Below, piece after piece: positions 51,685 to 60,161 of a stretch of DNA of 64,000 nt. The translations under genes were made by a program, and so were the position numbers. The notes beneath the pieces were generated by a model that saw only the letters and a list, made by a program, of their open reading frames with translations, was not told where the DNA came from and made no database searches. Source of the stretch: Cohnella rhizoplanae. GTDB taxonomy: Bacteria > Bacillota > Bacilli > Paenibacillales > Paenibacillaceae. Location: the NCBI RefSeq assembly GCF_948329515.1, contig NZ_CAOJCN010000006.1, positions 186,001 through 250,000 of the forward strand. Direction: 5' to 3'. The first letter of the stretch is position 1. The number at the start of each line of letters is the position of its first letter.

Positions 51685-52455
51685 ATGGAATATACGGTTC
51701 AGAAGCTGGGCAGGCTGGCCGGCATCAGCGCCAGGACGCTGCGGTTCTATGACGAAGTCGGGATTCTGAAGCCGGCCAGAATCAACTCGTCGGGCTACCG
51801 GATCTACGGCGCCGCGGAGGTCGACAGGCTGCAGCAGATTCTGTTCTACCGGGAGCTCGGCGTCGGATTGGACCGGATCAAGGAGATCATGGGCGATCCG
51901 GACTATGACGGCGCGCGGGCGCTGCGGCTTCATCGCGAGGAGCTTCTCGAACGAAGGGAACGGTTGGACGCGCTGATCGCGAACGTCGAGCGCACCATCG
52001 ATTCCCGTCAAGGAGGAAGAGACATGAGCGACGAGGAGAAGTTCGAGGGCTTCAAAGATAAGCTGATCTCGGACAACGAGACCAAGTACGGCCAGGAGAT
52101 CCGCGCCAAGTACGGCGACGAGACGATCGACCGCTCGAACGCGAAGCTGAGGGGCATGAGCGAAGCGCAGTACGCGGAGATGAACCGGCTCGCGGTTGAA
52201 GTGGCGGCGTCGCTGGCCGAAGCGTTCAAGACCGGCGATCCCGCAGGCGAAGCGGCGCAGCGGACGGCGGAGCTGCATCGGCGCTGGCTGTCCTATTCGT
52301 GGAGCAGCTACTCCAAGGAGGCTCACGCAGGGTTGGCGCAGATGTACGTCGACGACGAGCGGTTCACGGCTTATTACGAAAAGGAGCCGGGCATGACCGC
52401 GTTTTTGCGGGACGCGATCGTGGCGTACACGAGCCGAAGCGATATAGAAGCCTGA
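51685..52455 (+). CDS. TipA-like MerR regulator with TipAS domain
   Basis: Multidrug-sensing activator of 256 residues, close to the 253 of Streptomyces TipAL. The MerR winged helix is at about 1-70 (VQKLGRLAGISARTLRFYDE and YRIYGAAEVDRLQQILFYRE), a dimerisation coiled coil at about 75-110, and the TipAS ligand domain at about 115-256 (YGDETIDRSNAKLRGMS, HRRWLSYSW, MYVDDERFTAYY). GGGAGG is seven bases before the ATG. Its own promoter has the MerR layout. Inside the gene a second start with a strong ribosome site is present (listed separately). Confidence 0.93.
   Translation: MEYTVQKLGRLAGISARTLRFYDEVGILKPARINSSGYRIYGAAEVDRLQQILFYRELGVGLDRIKEIMGDPDYDGARALRLHREELLERRERLDALIANVERTIDSRQGGRDMSDEEKFEGFKDKLISDNETKYGQEIRAKYGDETIDRSNAKLRGMSEAQYAEMNRLAVEVAASLAEAFKTGDPAGEAAQRTAELHRRWLSYSWSSYSKEAHAGLAQMYVDDERFTAYYEKEPGMTAFLRDAIVAYTSRSDIEA
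52024..52455 (+). CDS. Internal in-frame start giving a free TipAS-like domain
   Basis: AGGAGG at 52011-52016 lies seven bases before the in-frame ATG of codon 114 (MSDEEKFEGFK). Translation from here would give 143 residues, the ligand-binding domain alone. In Streptomyces the tipA gene makes a separate 144-residue TipAS from an internal start; the arrangement here matches closely. Use of the site is inferred. Confidence 0.6.
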   Translation: MSDEEKFEGFKDKLISDNETKYGQEIRAKYGDETIDRSNAKLRGMSEAQYAEMNRLAVEVAASLAEAFKTGDPAGEAAQRTAELHRRWLSYSWSSYSKEAHAGLAQMYVDDERFTAYYEKEPGMTAFLRDAIVAYTSRSDIEA

Positions 52456-52460
52456 TGAGC

Positions 52461-52501
52461 AAAGGGGATGAAGCAGAGGAGACGCTGCTTCATCCCTTTT
52501 T
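52461..52501 (+). terminator. Intrinsic terminator
   Basis: GGGATGAAGCAG pairs with CTGCTTCATCCC, followed by TTTTT. It closes the TipA-like gene. Confidence 0.92.
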
Positions 52502-52544
52502 GCCGTGCGTCATCGCACTTCGGACGGCAGTCAAAAGTATGGAT

Positions 52545-52775
52545 GGCGGAGACTACAATCGGATAATCGGCCGGTCGGCGATGAAGAAACGCTGGTTGAG
52601 ACTACTTTCGGGAGCCCGGCCAGGTGTAAGGCAAAAGAGACGCTGGTTGAGACTACAATCGGATCAGCGGCGGATTAGAGGACGCAAGAGCTGGTTGAGA
52701 CTACTTTCGGGAGATCGACCAGGTGGAGAGCGGAAGAAATGCTGGTTGAAACTACAATCGGTGCTGTGACCGGTC
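52545..52775. repeat. Intergenic tandem array G, about 50-bp unit
   Basis: Five copies are anchored on GACTAC (last AACTAC) at 52551, 52600, 52651, 52699 and 52750. Four of them carry GCTGGTTGARACTAC. The next bases alternate strictly: AATCGG in copies 1, 3 and 5, and TTTCGG in copies 2 and 4. The core GGTTGAGACT is the complement of the core of array A. It lies between converging genes. Confidence 0.88.
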
Positions 52776-52793
52776 GGCGGGAGAAAGCAAGCT

Positions 52794-52815
52794 GGCACCG
52801 CCGCGCGGCGGTGCC
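52794..52815. other. Perfect palindrome 3' of udk
   Basis: GGCACCGCCGC and GCGGCGGTGCC are adjacent, an 11-bp perfect dyad 16 bases after the udk stop, without a T-run. It probably acts as a 3'-end stabiliser or weak terminator. Confidence 0.5.
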
Positions 52816-52831
52816 TCCCGCGTTTAGTCTG

Positions 52832-53461
52832 CTACTCGCGGCGCGGGGCGCCGTTCATGTATTTCTCCGTCAGTACCGTGAGCAATTCGATGCCGACCTG
52901 GTTGTGTCCGCCCTCAGGCAGGATGAGGTCCGCGTACTTCTTGGACGGCTCGATGAACGCCTCGTGCATCGGCTTGACCGTCTCCATGTACTGGCGGTAT
53001 ACCGACTGGATCGTCCGGCCGCGCTCCTCGATGTCCCGCACGACGCGTCGCAGGATGCGCACGTCCGGGTCCGTATCGACGAACACCTTGATGTCGAGCA
53101 GCTCGCGGAGCTTCTCCTCGTAGAGCACGTGCAAGCCCTCGAGGATGACGATCGGATTGGGGCGCAGCTCCTCGCGCTCCGCGGCGGACCTGCCGTAGAC
53201 CCCGAAGTCGTACACCGGCGCATAGGCGGGACGTCCCGCTTTCAGCTGGTTCAGATGCTCGACGAGCAGGGGAATGTCGAACATCAGCGGATGATCGTAG
53301 TTCATTCTGGCGCGTTCTTCCATGCTGAGGTGCGGATAGTCCTGGTAGTAACTGTCCTGAGAGATAAACGTGACTTTGCCGGTGCCCAGACGCTCGATGA
53401 CGGAGCGGGCGACGGTGGTCTTGCCCGATCCGGTGCCGCCGGCGATGCCGATGATCAGCAT
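52832..53461 (-). CDS. udk: Uridine kinase
   Basis: Phosphorylates uridine and cytidine with ATP or GTP; pyrimidine salvage in the cytoplasm. It has 209 residues, the normal length. The P-loop GGTGSGKT is at 8-15; SQDSYYQD, NYDHPLMFD, YDFGVYGR and VILEGLHVLYEEKLREL are family segments, and RRVVRDIEERGRT is the lid. The ribosome site (GGAAGG) is about 13 bases before the ATG, rather far. It is a single gene. Confidence 0.95.
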   Translation of the reverse strand: MLIIGIAGGTGSGKTTVARSVIERLGTGKVTFISQDSYYQDYPHLSMEERARMNYDHPLMFDIPLLVEHLNQLKAGRPAYAPVYDFGVYGRSAAEREELRPNPIVILEGLHVLYEEKLRELLDIKVFVDTDPDVRILRRVVRDIEERGRTIQSVYRQYMETVKPMHEAFIEPSKKYADLILPEGGHNQVGIELLTVLTEKYMNGAPRRE

Positions 53462-53779
53462 AATCTATGATCAGCCTTCCTAATACTTGATAGTCGTGCG
53501 GTAAACCGAAATGCCGTACTCAATCCCCGTATTGTAGCACAGGGCAACGTTTGGCGCAGCATTCCGAACAACTGGAAATTAGGGCCTTTTCGCGCGCGAC
53601 GATTATCCTATATACTATTGAAAAAGATTGTCGACGAAGGTCGGAAAAATAGGTTTTTCAATTCCTTTTGTAAACGCTGCCTTATGCTAGACTAATAGTA
53701 GCGATTTGCGGATCCATGTTACGCTATTCCATCTCCCTATGGGCCCATGACGCTGCTCTCAGCCCGGGAAGGACATTCC
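53462..53779. other. Divergent intergenic region
   Basis: These 318 bases separate udk (-) from the MHYT kinase gene (+) and hold no gene. TATACT at about 53611 and TAGACT at about 53690 are possible -10 boxes on the plus strand, both without a convincing -35. No riboswitch or repeat is seen. Confidence 0.4.
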
Positions 53780-55663
53780 ATGACAGAACTCCATGGTTCC
53801 TATTATATCCCGCTGGTCTTCTTATCCGTGCTCATTTCGGTTTTCTCCTCATACTGCTCGCTCCTCGTATACGAGCGCGTGCTGTCGCTTCGGGGCGGTT
53901 CCCGCGCATTATGGCTGCTGCTTGGCTCGGCGGCCATGGGGCTCGGCATCTGGTCCATGCACTTCATAGGCATGCTGGCCTATCATATCCCGACGAGCAT
54001 CCACTACCATCCGGGCTGGCTCGTCGTCTCCGTGATCTTGCCCGTGCTGGCCGCCTGCGCGGCCTTCTGGATGATCTCTCGCGATCTGGCCAGCCATCTG
54101 TCCATGACCGTCGGCAGCCTGTGCCTGTGCGTCGCGATCGTCGGCATGCATTACAGCGGCATGGCGGCGATCCGCATGCCCTACGACCAGCGTTATGACT
54201 GGCGCCTCGTCGCAGCGTCGGTCGCGATCGCGTTCGCCGTATCGTTCGCCGCGCTCAAGCTATCCCATATGAACCAAGCCAAAGGCGGCACGGCAAGCCA
54301 AGCCTCGAAGCTGCTCCTCGCGCTCCTGCTCGGCTCCGCGATCGCGGGCATGCACTATACGGGGATGGCCGCGGTGTCGTTCGCCGGACCGCACGCCGGC
54401 GCTTCGTCCGCCCACGGGGCAACGCAGTCCGAGGATACGCTGCTGGCCGTCATTATCGGCGTCTCGACCATTTTTATTCTCGCGATCCTGATCGCCAGCC
54501 AACTGCTGGACAAGCGGTTCGCGCTGAAGCTCGCCGATTCCAGCAAGCGCAGATACGAGTCCATCTTCGAGCATCACCCCGACATGGTCTGCCTGTACGA
54601 CCCGAGCGGCCGCATCATCCGGGCCAATCCCGCAGCGGAACGGATCATGGGCTACGCACCCTCCGAGCTCCCCAGCCGGTTCCATACGGAGATGGTGAAC
54701 GCGGACGAGCTCGAGGATCTTAAGAACTGCTTTCTGGCGGCGCTCCGGGGCGAGTCCGGCACCGTCGAGGTGACGGTGCGCCACAAGGCGGGACATCTGG
54801 TGCACCTGAGCTGCACCATGGTGCCCTGGCTGGAGGACGGGCGGGTTCAGGACGTGTATACGATCTCCAAGGACATCACCCGCAGCAGAGAGACCGAGCG
54901 CGAGCTGCTCGCGGCCAAGCGGGACGCGGAGGAAGCGCTGCGGGTCAAGAGCGACTTCCTGGCCGTGATGAGCCACGAGATCCGCACGCCGCTGAACGGC
55001 GTGCTCGGCATGAGCGCGATCATGCTCGAGACGGAGCTCAGCGAGGAGCAGCGGGAGTTCGTGCAGGTGATCCACGGCAGCGGGGCGCTGCTGCTGGCGA
55101 CGATCAACGACGTGCTGGATTACTCCAAGCTCGAGGCGGGCAAGATGCAGCTGTCGATCGCGCCTTTCAGCCTGAAGGGCCTCGTGCGGGATACGGCGGC
55201 GCTGTTCCAGACCCAATGCAAGCAAAAAGGGCTCGAGCTGTCCTGCGTCGTCAGCGACGAAGTCGCGGACGCGGTGCGCGGAGACGAGCAGCGGATCTGC
55301 CAGGTGCTGATCAACCTGATCGGCAATGCGGTGAAGTTCACCGCCAAAGGCGGCATCGAGGTCGCGGTTCGACCGGCAGGCCTGCCGTCGCGGGAGCACG
55401 GGCTGCGCGTCGCCTTCTCCGTCCGCGATACGGGCATCGGCATACCGGCCGAAGAGGTGGGCAATCTGTTCCAGCCCTTCTACCAGGCGAAGTCCGGCGG
55501 AGCCAGGCGTCACGAGGGCACAGGCCTCGGTCTGGCGATCTGCAGGGACCTCGTGGACATGATGGGCGGGACGATCTCGGTGGCGTCGGTCGAGGGAGAA
55601 GGGACATGCTTCACCTTCGAGTTGCCGCTGGAGACGGCTGCGTTCGAAGGCGCCGGCGGCTGA
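53780..55663 (+). CDS. MHYT-domain membrane histidine kinase with PAS
   Basis: Sensor kinase of 627 residues. The start is the ATG with GGAAGGAC seven bases upstream, not the earlier in-frame one. Seven membrane segments at the N-terminus form an MHYT domain; the motif appears three times as WSMHFIGM, VGMHYSGM and AGMHYTGM. MHYT is thought to bind metal and to sense oxygen, CO or NO. A PAS domain (about 265-375), a HisKA domain with His399 in SHEIRTPLNG and a HATPase (DTGIGIP, GTGLGLAI) follow. No receiver domain or partner regulator gene is adjacent. Confidence 0.93.
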   Translation: MTELHGSYYIPLVFLSVLISVFSSYCSLLVYERVLSLRGGSRALWLLLGSAAMGLGIWSMHFIGMLAYHIPTSIHYHPGWLVVSVILPVLAACAAFWMISRDLASHLSMTVGSLCLCVAIVGMHYSGMAAIRMPYDQRYDWRLVAASVAIAFAVSFAALKLSHMNQAKGGTASQASKLLLALLLGSAIAGMHYTGMAAVSFAGPHAGASSAHGATQSEDTLLAVIIGVSTIFILAILIASQLLDKRFALKLADSSKRRYESIFEHHPDMVCLYDPSGRIIRANPAAERIMGYAPSELPSRFHTEMVNADELEDLKNCFLAALRGESGTVEVTVRHKAGHLVHLSCTMVPWLEDGRVQDVYTISKDITRSRETERELLAAKRDAEEALRVKSDFLAVMSHEIRTPLNGVLGMSAIMLETELSEEQREFVQVIHGSGALLLATINDVLDYSKLEAGKMQLSIAPFSLKGLVRDTAALFQTQCKQKGLELSCVVSDEVADAVRGDEQRICQVLINLIGNAVKFTAKGGIEVAVRPAGLPSREHGLRVAFSVRDTGIGIPAEEVGNLFQPFYQAKSGGARRHEGTGLGLAICRDLVDMMGGTISVASVEGEGTCFTFELPLETAAFEGAGG

Positions 55664-55884
55664 GCGGTTCAACTCGCTGTACTCGCCGTACCCGCTGCAC
55701 GCGCCGTACCGCTGCGCTCTTTGCTTCCCGTTATACCCCTTCCGCACGGCTATAAGCAATTTCAACTGCTGTCGGCAGCCGCTCCCTGGCTTGCCGCCGG
55801 TGTCCCCTTTAAGGAATAATAAGGCCCCCCTTCCGGAATAATGAAGGAAAACCTGCGGCGCGTCAGCTGCACGGGGGGAAGAAC

Positions 55885-57309
55885 ATGACCGGTCATCGCA
55901 AGCGATCCATCTGGCAGGCGCTGCGGCCCGTTCCGGGATCGGGGCTGCTCGCCGGTCTGCGCGACTCGTTCAAGGACATGGCGGACTTCGAGGCGATTCG
56001 GCTCGGGGAGGCGGCTTCCCAAGAGCTATATTCTTGTTATCTGACGACGCTGGTCGGCTCCGAGCATCTGATCTTCGCCTTGGACCCGGATGCCGAACGG
56101 ATGGACGAGGCGCTCGTGGAGCGGTATGTAGGCACTAAATACGCGGAGGGCGATCTAAAGGCCTGCATCGAGGCGCTGTGCCGGGGCTGCACCGTGCTCT
56201 GCACGCCCGCTTCGGCGTCCGGCATCATCCTGGAGACCGGGGAATGGCAGCAGCGGAGCGTCACGCAGCCGCAGTCGGAGAACGTAATCCAGGGTCCGAT
56301 GTACGCGTTTAACGAGTGTTATCACACGAATGTCGCCATGATGCGCCAGCGCATGCGGACGCCCAAGCTCAAGCTGTGGGAGACGACCGTAGGCGAGGTG
56401 GCGCCGGTCCAGTCCGGCATGTTTTACATGGAAGGCATAACGGACGAAGGACTGGTGCAACGGATTCAACAACAATTTTCCAAGATCGAGGTCGACGGCA
56501 TTCAGGATACCGGGGAGCTGCTGCGGCTGCTCGGCGCCAGGTCGGTCCTGTTCCCGCTTGCTATCACGACGGAGCGGCCGGACCGGCTCGCGAGCTCGCT
56601 GCTCAGCGGGAAGGTCGTGATCCTATTGGACGGCACGCCGCGGGCCATCGTTGCGCCGGGCGCATTCTCCGATTTCTGGGAAGCCGCCGAGGATTGGTAC
56701 TTAATGCCGTTTATCGCCGTGTTCTTGCGGACGATCCGGTTTATGGCGTTGTTGACCAACCTGTTCTTGCCGAGCTTCTATGTCGCGGTCACGTCCGTCA
56801 ATATCGACGTGAACCGGCTCGAGATCAGCCTGGCCGCCGCCGGGAGCCGAGAAGCCGTGCCGTATCCGGTACTCGTGGAGACGCTGCTCATCCTGTTCTT
56901 GCTGGATTGCATCGTGGAGGCGGGAGTCCGGCTGCCGCGCACGATCAGCGCGACGGTCACGATGGTCGGCGGCGTCGTGCTCGGACAGGCGATCATCCAG
57001 GCGAATATCGTCAGCAACCTGCTCGTGATCGTCGCGGCTACGACGGCGCTCACGAACTTTATCGTCGTGGACTATCAGATGGGACTCGTCCAGCGCGTGC
57101 TGAAGTACTTCGTACTGATCGGCGCAGGCGTACTCGGCATTCTGGGCATCGTCCTATCCTTCGCGATCATGGTCGTTTTCCTGTCCCGCATGGAGTCGTT
57201 CGGCGTCGCCTATTTGTCCCCGGCCGGGCCCAGGGCCAGAGTCTATGCCGGCGATCCCCTAATGCGGTTCAAGCGCGGGAGAGATCGGCATAAGGAGCGG
57301 TCAGGATGA
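55885..57309 (+). CDS. Spore germination protein, GerA (XA) family
   Basis: Subunit A of a GerA-type germinant receptor in the spore inner membrane, 474 residues. The N-terminal soluble part (about 1-270) contains VGSEHLIFALDPDAERMD and GPMYAFNECYHTNVAMMRQR. The C-terminal part has about five hydrophobic segments with FLRTIRFMALLTNLFLPSFY and PVLVETLLILFLLD, typical of the family. GGGGGGAAG lies upstream of the ATG. Two direct copies of GGAATAATRARGG (55813 and 55835) lie just upstream. It overlaps the B-subunit gene by four bases. Confidence 0.94.
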   Translation: MTGHRKRSIWQALRPVPGSGLLAGLRDSFKDMADFEAIRLGEAASQELYSCYLTTLVGSEHLIFALDPDAERMDEALVERYVGTKYAEGDLKACIEALCRGCTVLCTPASASGIILETGEWQQRSVTQPQSENVIQGPMYAFNECYHTNVAMMRQRMRTPKLKLWETTVGEVAPVQSGMFYMEGITDEGLVQRIQQQFSKIEVDGIQDTGELLRLLGARSVLFPLAITTERPDRLASSLLSGKVVILLDGTPRAIVAPGAFSDFWEAAEDWYLMPFIAVFLRTIRFMALLTNLFLPSFYVAVTSVNIDVNRLEISLAAAGSREAVPYPVLVETLLILFLLDCIVEAGVRLPRTISATVTMVGGVVLGQAIIQANIVSNLLVIVAATTALTNFIVVDYQMGLVQRVLKYFVLIGAGVLGILGIVLSFAIMVVFLSRMESFGVAYLSPAGPRARVYAGDPLMRFKRGRDRHKERSG

Positions 57310-58400
57310 GCGGCCGGGCGCTCCGTCTGTCGGAGACCCAGTATGTCTTTTTGATGCTGGGGGTATTCGGCTCCAAATCTTTTTTTCTCTATCCGAATTT
57401 GATTCTCCATACGGCCGGGGGCAGCTATTGGATGCCGATCTTGACCGGGCTCGCGCTTGGCGTTCTCGGCGCCTGGTCGTTCGCCAAGCTCCTGGCGCTG
57501 CATCCCGGACTCGACGCGTTCGCGGTCGTGAAGCGCTCGCTGGGCTGGCCGGGCCTGCTGCTGTTCGCGCTACCGTTCGGCTGGTATCTCTGGCGGGACA
57601 TGATGTTGATCGCCCGCGCGCACGTCGAGATCATCTCGATGACCGTCCTGCATACGACGCCGTTATGGGTGCTGCACTGCATCATTTGGGTGGCGTTGTT
57701 CCTGGCGATGGGAGGGATCGCATCCATTACGCGGGCCGCCGCGGTATTCGTTGTGGTCGGCGTCCCGCTGATCGTAGGCTTGACGCTGCTGGGACTGAGC
57801 GACCTGCAATTCACGCTGCACGAGCCGCTGCGGTCTTCCGATGCCGCATACCTGGGCAGCAAGAATTTCTATGCTTCATCCTATGTGTGGGTAGGCTTCC
57901 TGTACTTCGCCTCGTCCGCGCAGCATGCCCGCCGTCCCGGGAGGCTCTGGCGGCCTTTTGCCGCGGCCGCTCTCTGTTTTCTGCCCATCATCGCAGGCGC
58001 GGTGTACTTGCCCGTGCTTACGTTCGGGGTCGGCTTTTCCAAGGCGCTGTCCTTTCCGTTCTTGTCCAAGATGGACTCCATCAGCCACTACTGGCTCGTG
58101 GTCGAGAACTTGACGGCCGTGTTCATCTCGGCGGCCATCCTCTTCGTCATTCTCACCATCGGCCTGATGATGCACTGCTTCGTCACTGCGCTCCGGACGA
58201 TGCTCCCGATGCTGCCCGGGCGATATGCGTACTTGGCGGTCGGGGCCGGCACGTACGTATCCGCGCTGCTGATCCCGTCGTGGAAATGGATCGAGAACGG
58301 GGTCTGGATGGACACGCCCGTCCGCTTATACCTCGTCCTGCTGGTACCGCTCTTCTTGCTGTTGGCGCGTCTCCGCGAGAGGAGGTCGGTGCGCGCATGA
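57306..58400 (+). CDS. Spore germination protein, GerB (XB) family
   Basis: Subunit B of the germinant receptor, an amino-acid/polyamine-permease-like protein of 364 residues with about ten hydrophobic segments. Family marks are LSETQYVFLMLGVFGSKSFF at the N-terminus and SYVWVGFLYF. It binds the germinant in the receptor complex. It is coupled to both neighbours by four-base ATGA overlaps. Confidence 0.93.
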   Translation: MSGRALRLSETQYVFLMLGVFGSKSFFLYPNLILHTAGGSYWMPILTGLALGVLGAWSFAKLLALHPGLDAFAVVKRSLGWPGLLLFALPFGWYLWRDMMLIARAHVEIISMTVLHTTPLWVLHCIIWVALFLAMGGIASITRAAAVFVVVGVPLIVGLTLLGLSDLQFTLHEPLRSSDAAYLGSKNFYASSYVWVGFLYFASSAQHARRPGRLWRPFAAAALCFLPIIAGAVYLPVLTFGVGFSKALSFPFLSKMDSISHYWLVVENLTAVFISAAILFVILTIGLMMHCFVTALRTMLPMLPGRYAYLAVGAGTYVSALLIPSWKWIENGVWMDTPVRLYLVLLVPLFLLLARLRERRSVRA

Positions 58401-59503
58401 ATGCACGCAAGCCGCGATGGAGGCGGGCCGCCGCCCTGGCGATGCTCTTGCCGATGGCGCTGCTGCAGGGCTGCTGGGATATCCGAGATATCGACAATCG
58501 GATGCTGGTCGCGGTGATGGGATTCGCCGGGGATGACGAGTCCGGCGTGACGGTCTTTTTAAGGTTTCCGGTTCCCCACTCCGAGCAGGAGGGCGGGGGG
58601 GCCAAGGACTTCCTATCCGCCAGCCAGCACGGCGCGACGGCGGTCGATGCCCTGGACCAGCTGCGGGCCCGGATGCCCAAGTTTCTGGACATGTCGCAGA
58701 CGAGAGCCATCCTGGTCGACCGCAAGCTGGCCGAGAAGCGTGGGATCTATGATTGCCTGGATTTCATCGTACGGGACAGGGTGATGCCTATTAATGCGAT
58801 ATTCACCTTGTATGACGGCGATATGGGGGCGTTATTCGAGCGACCGAATCCATCGGGGGAGCTCTCCGGCGTCTACACCCGCCTATACTTTGAGAAGTAT
58901 GCCGGCGGGACGCCGCAAAAAAACAAAGTTACGCTGTGGGAAGTGTTCAGCAGACATTATAATCCGCTTCAACAAAGTCTGGTGCCGCTGCTGGTCAAGG
59001 ACACGTCCTTTCGATTCGCCCTGCAGGGCAACGCGTATTTCGCCGGCGACAAGATGGCGGGCGTACTCCTGCCCTCGGAAACCCTCATCTACGATCTCGT
59101 CACGGGTCGAATGTCCCCGTTCGAGATCGAAACGGCGGGAGGCGCCAACGTGAAGATCCAGTCGTCCAGAGCCCGAATCCATACGGAGTGGTCGGCAGGC
59201 AAGCCGGTCATCCGCATCAACGTGAACGTATCCATGAAGCTGATGGACGCGCCGCATAAAGCCGTGATGAATACGAGCCGAATGCAAGAGGCGGTAGACA
59301 AGCTGCTGGAGGAAAGGGCCGCGCGCGTCTTCGCCAAGACGCAAGCGGCCGGCTCCGACATCTTCGGCTTCGGCAACCGCTTCAGATCGTCGATGCCGGT
59401 CCGGGCGTACGATAAGTGGCCGTCGATATACAAGCGGGCATCGATCTCGCTGAAGGTGAAGTCCCACATGCGCAATGAAGGCCTCAAGCTGCTCCAGGAT
59501 TAA
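58397..59503 (+). CDS. Spore germination lipoprotein, Ger(x)C family
   Basis: Subunit C of the germinant receptor, 368 residues. The lipobox is LLQGC with Cys26, directly followed by the family signature WDIRDIDNRMLVAVMGF. Three mixed alpha/beta domains follow, including AILVDRKLAEKRGIYDCLDF and the C-terminal MNTSRMQEAVDKLLEERAAR. The start overlaps the previous stop in ATGA and has GGAGG upstream; a much longer open frame across the B gene is spurious. A hairpin follows. Confidence 0.94.
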   Translation: MNARKPRWRRAAALAMLLPMALLQGCWDIRDIDNRMLVAVMGFAGDDESGVTVFLRFPVPHSEQEGGGAKDFLSASQHGATAVDALDQLRARMPKFLDMSQTRAILVDRKLAEKRGIYDCLDFIVRDRVMPINAIFTLYDGDMGALFERPNPSGELSGVYTRLYFEKYAGGTPQKNKVTLWEVFSRHYNPLQQSLVPLLVKDTSFRFALQGNAYFAGDKMAGVLLPSETLIYDLVTGRMSPFEIETAGGANVKIQSSRARIHTEWSAGKPVIRINVNVSMKLMDAPHKAVMNTSRMQEAVDKLLEERAARVFAKTQAAGSDIFGFGNRFRSSMPVRAYDKWPSIYKRASISLKVKSHMRNEGLKLLQD

Positions 59504-59519
59504 CGGATGTGCCCGAATA

Positions 59520-59558
59520 CGCGAAGAGAGGCGACCCCATGGGGCGCCTCTCTTCGCG
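59520..59558 (+). terminator. Strong hairpin 3' of the germination operon
   Basis: CGCGAAGAGAGGCG and CGCCTCTCTTCGCG pair perfectly over 14 bp. No T-run follows, so it may act as a stabiliser as much as a terminator. Confidence 0.65.
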
Positions 59559-59621
59559 GTAGGCAAATCCGGTTCAAGTGGTTAAATATCTATGATATTA
59601 AACCGCTGGCCGGAGGTGCGT

Positions 59622-60161
59622 ATGAACGATTCGATCTATCGGTTCGAGCACGCTTGGCGCATCGGCTCGGAGAAAGAAAAATTATGGGCGCTGATCAGCG
59701 ACTTCAAGTACGAAAATTGGTGGCCGAACGTAAGCATCGAGCGGATCGCGACGGGCGATGCCGGCGACGGCAGGGGCCATACGTACGCGTCGGTATTCCG
59801 CACCCGGCTCTTGTATTCGCTCAAGCTGAACGCGGCCGTCGTCGACAGCCGCCCTCCGAACGCGATCGTGCTGCGCGTGACCGGCCATCTGGAGGGACGC
59901 GCGGTCATACGGCTGCACGCGGTGGGCGGAGAGACGGAGCTTCATTGTCTGATGGAGCTCGAGACCACGCGGCGCTGGATGTCCGCGCTGGCGCCGCTGC
60001 TGCGTCCCGTCTTCATCCGCAATCATCGGCAGCTGATGGAGGACGGCATGGCCGGCTTGTCCGCTTATCTGGCAGCGAACGTCGCCCCGGGCAGCGTACG
60101 CACGCCGTACCGGCGGCCTGCGCGCGGCCTAGAGAGCGCCGGACATGGCCGTCATCCATAG
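59622..60161 (+). CDS. SRPBCC-superfamily protein
   Basis: Protein of 179 residues of the START/Bet v 1-like fold. It opens with IYRFEHAWRIGSEKEKLWAL, the usual first strand and helix, followed by YENWWPNVS, and ends in a long helix (LLRPVFIRNHRQLMEDGMAG). Such proteins bind hydrophobic ligands or act as cyclases; the role here is unknown. GGAGGTG lies about five bases before the ATG; an ATG 30 bases earlier lacks a site. Its 3' end overlaps the converging CheB-CheR fusion gene by ten bases. Confidence 0.85.
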   Translation: MNDSIYRFEHAWRIGSEKEKLWALISDFKYENWWPNVSIERIATGDAGDGRGHTYASVFRTRLLYSLKLNAAVVDSRPPNAIVLRVTGHLEGRAVIRLHAVGGETELHCLMELETTRRWMSALAPLLRPVFIRNHRQLMEDGMAGLSAYLAANVAPGSVRTPYRRPARGLESAGHGRHP

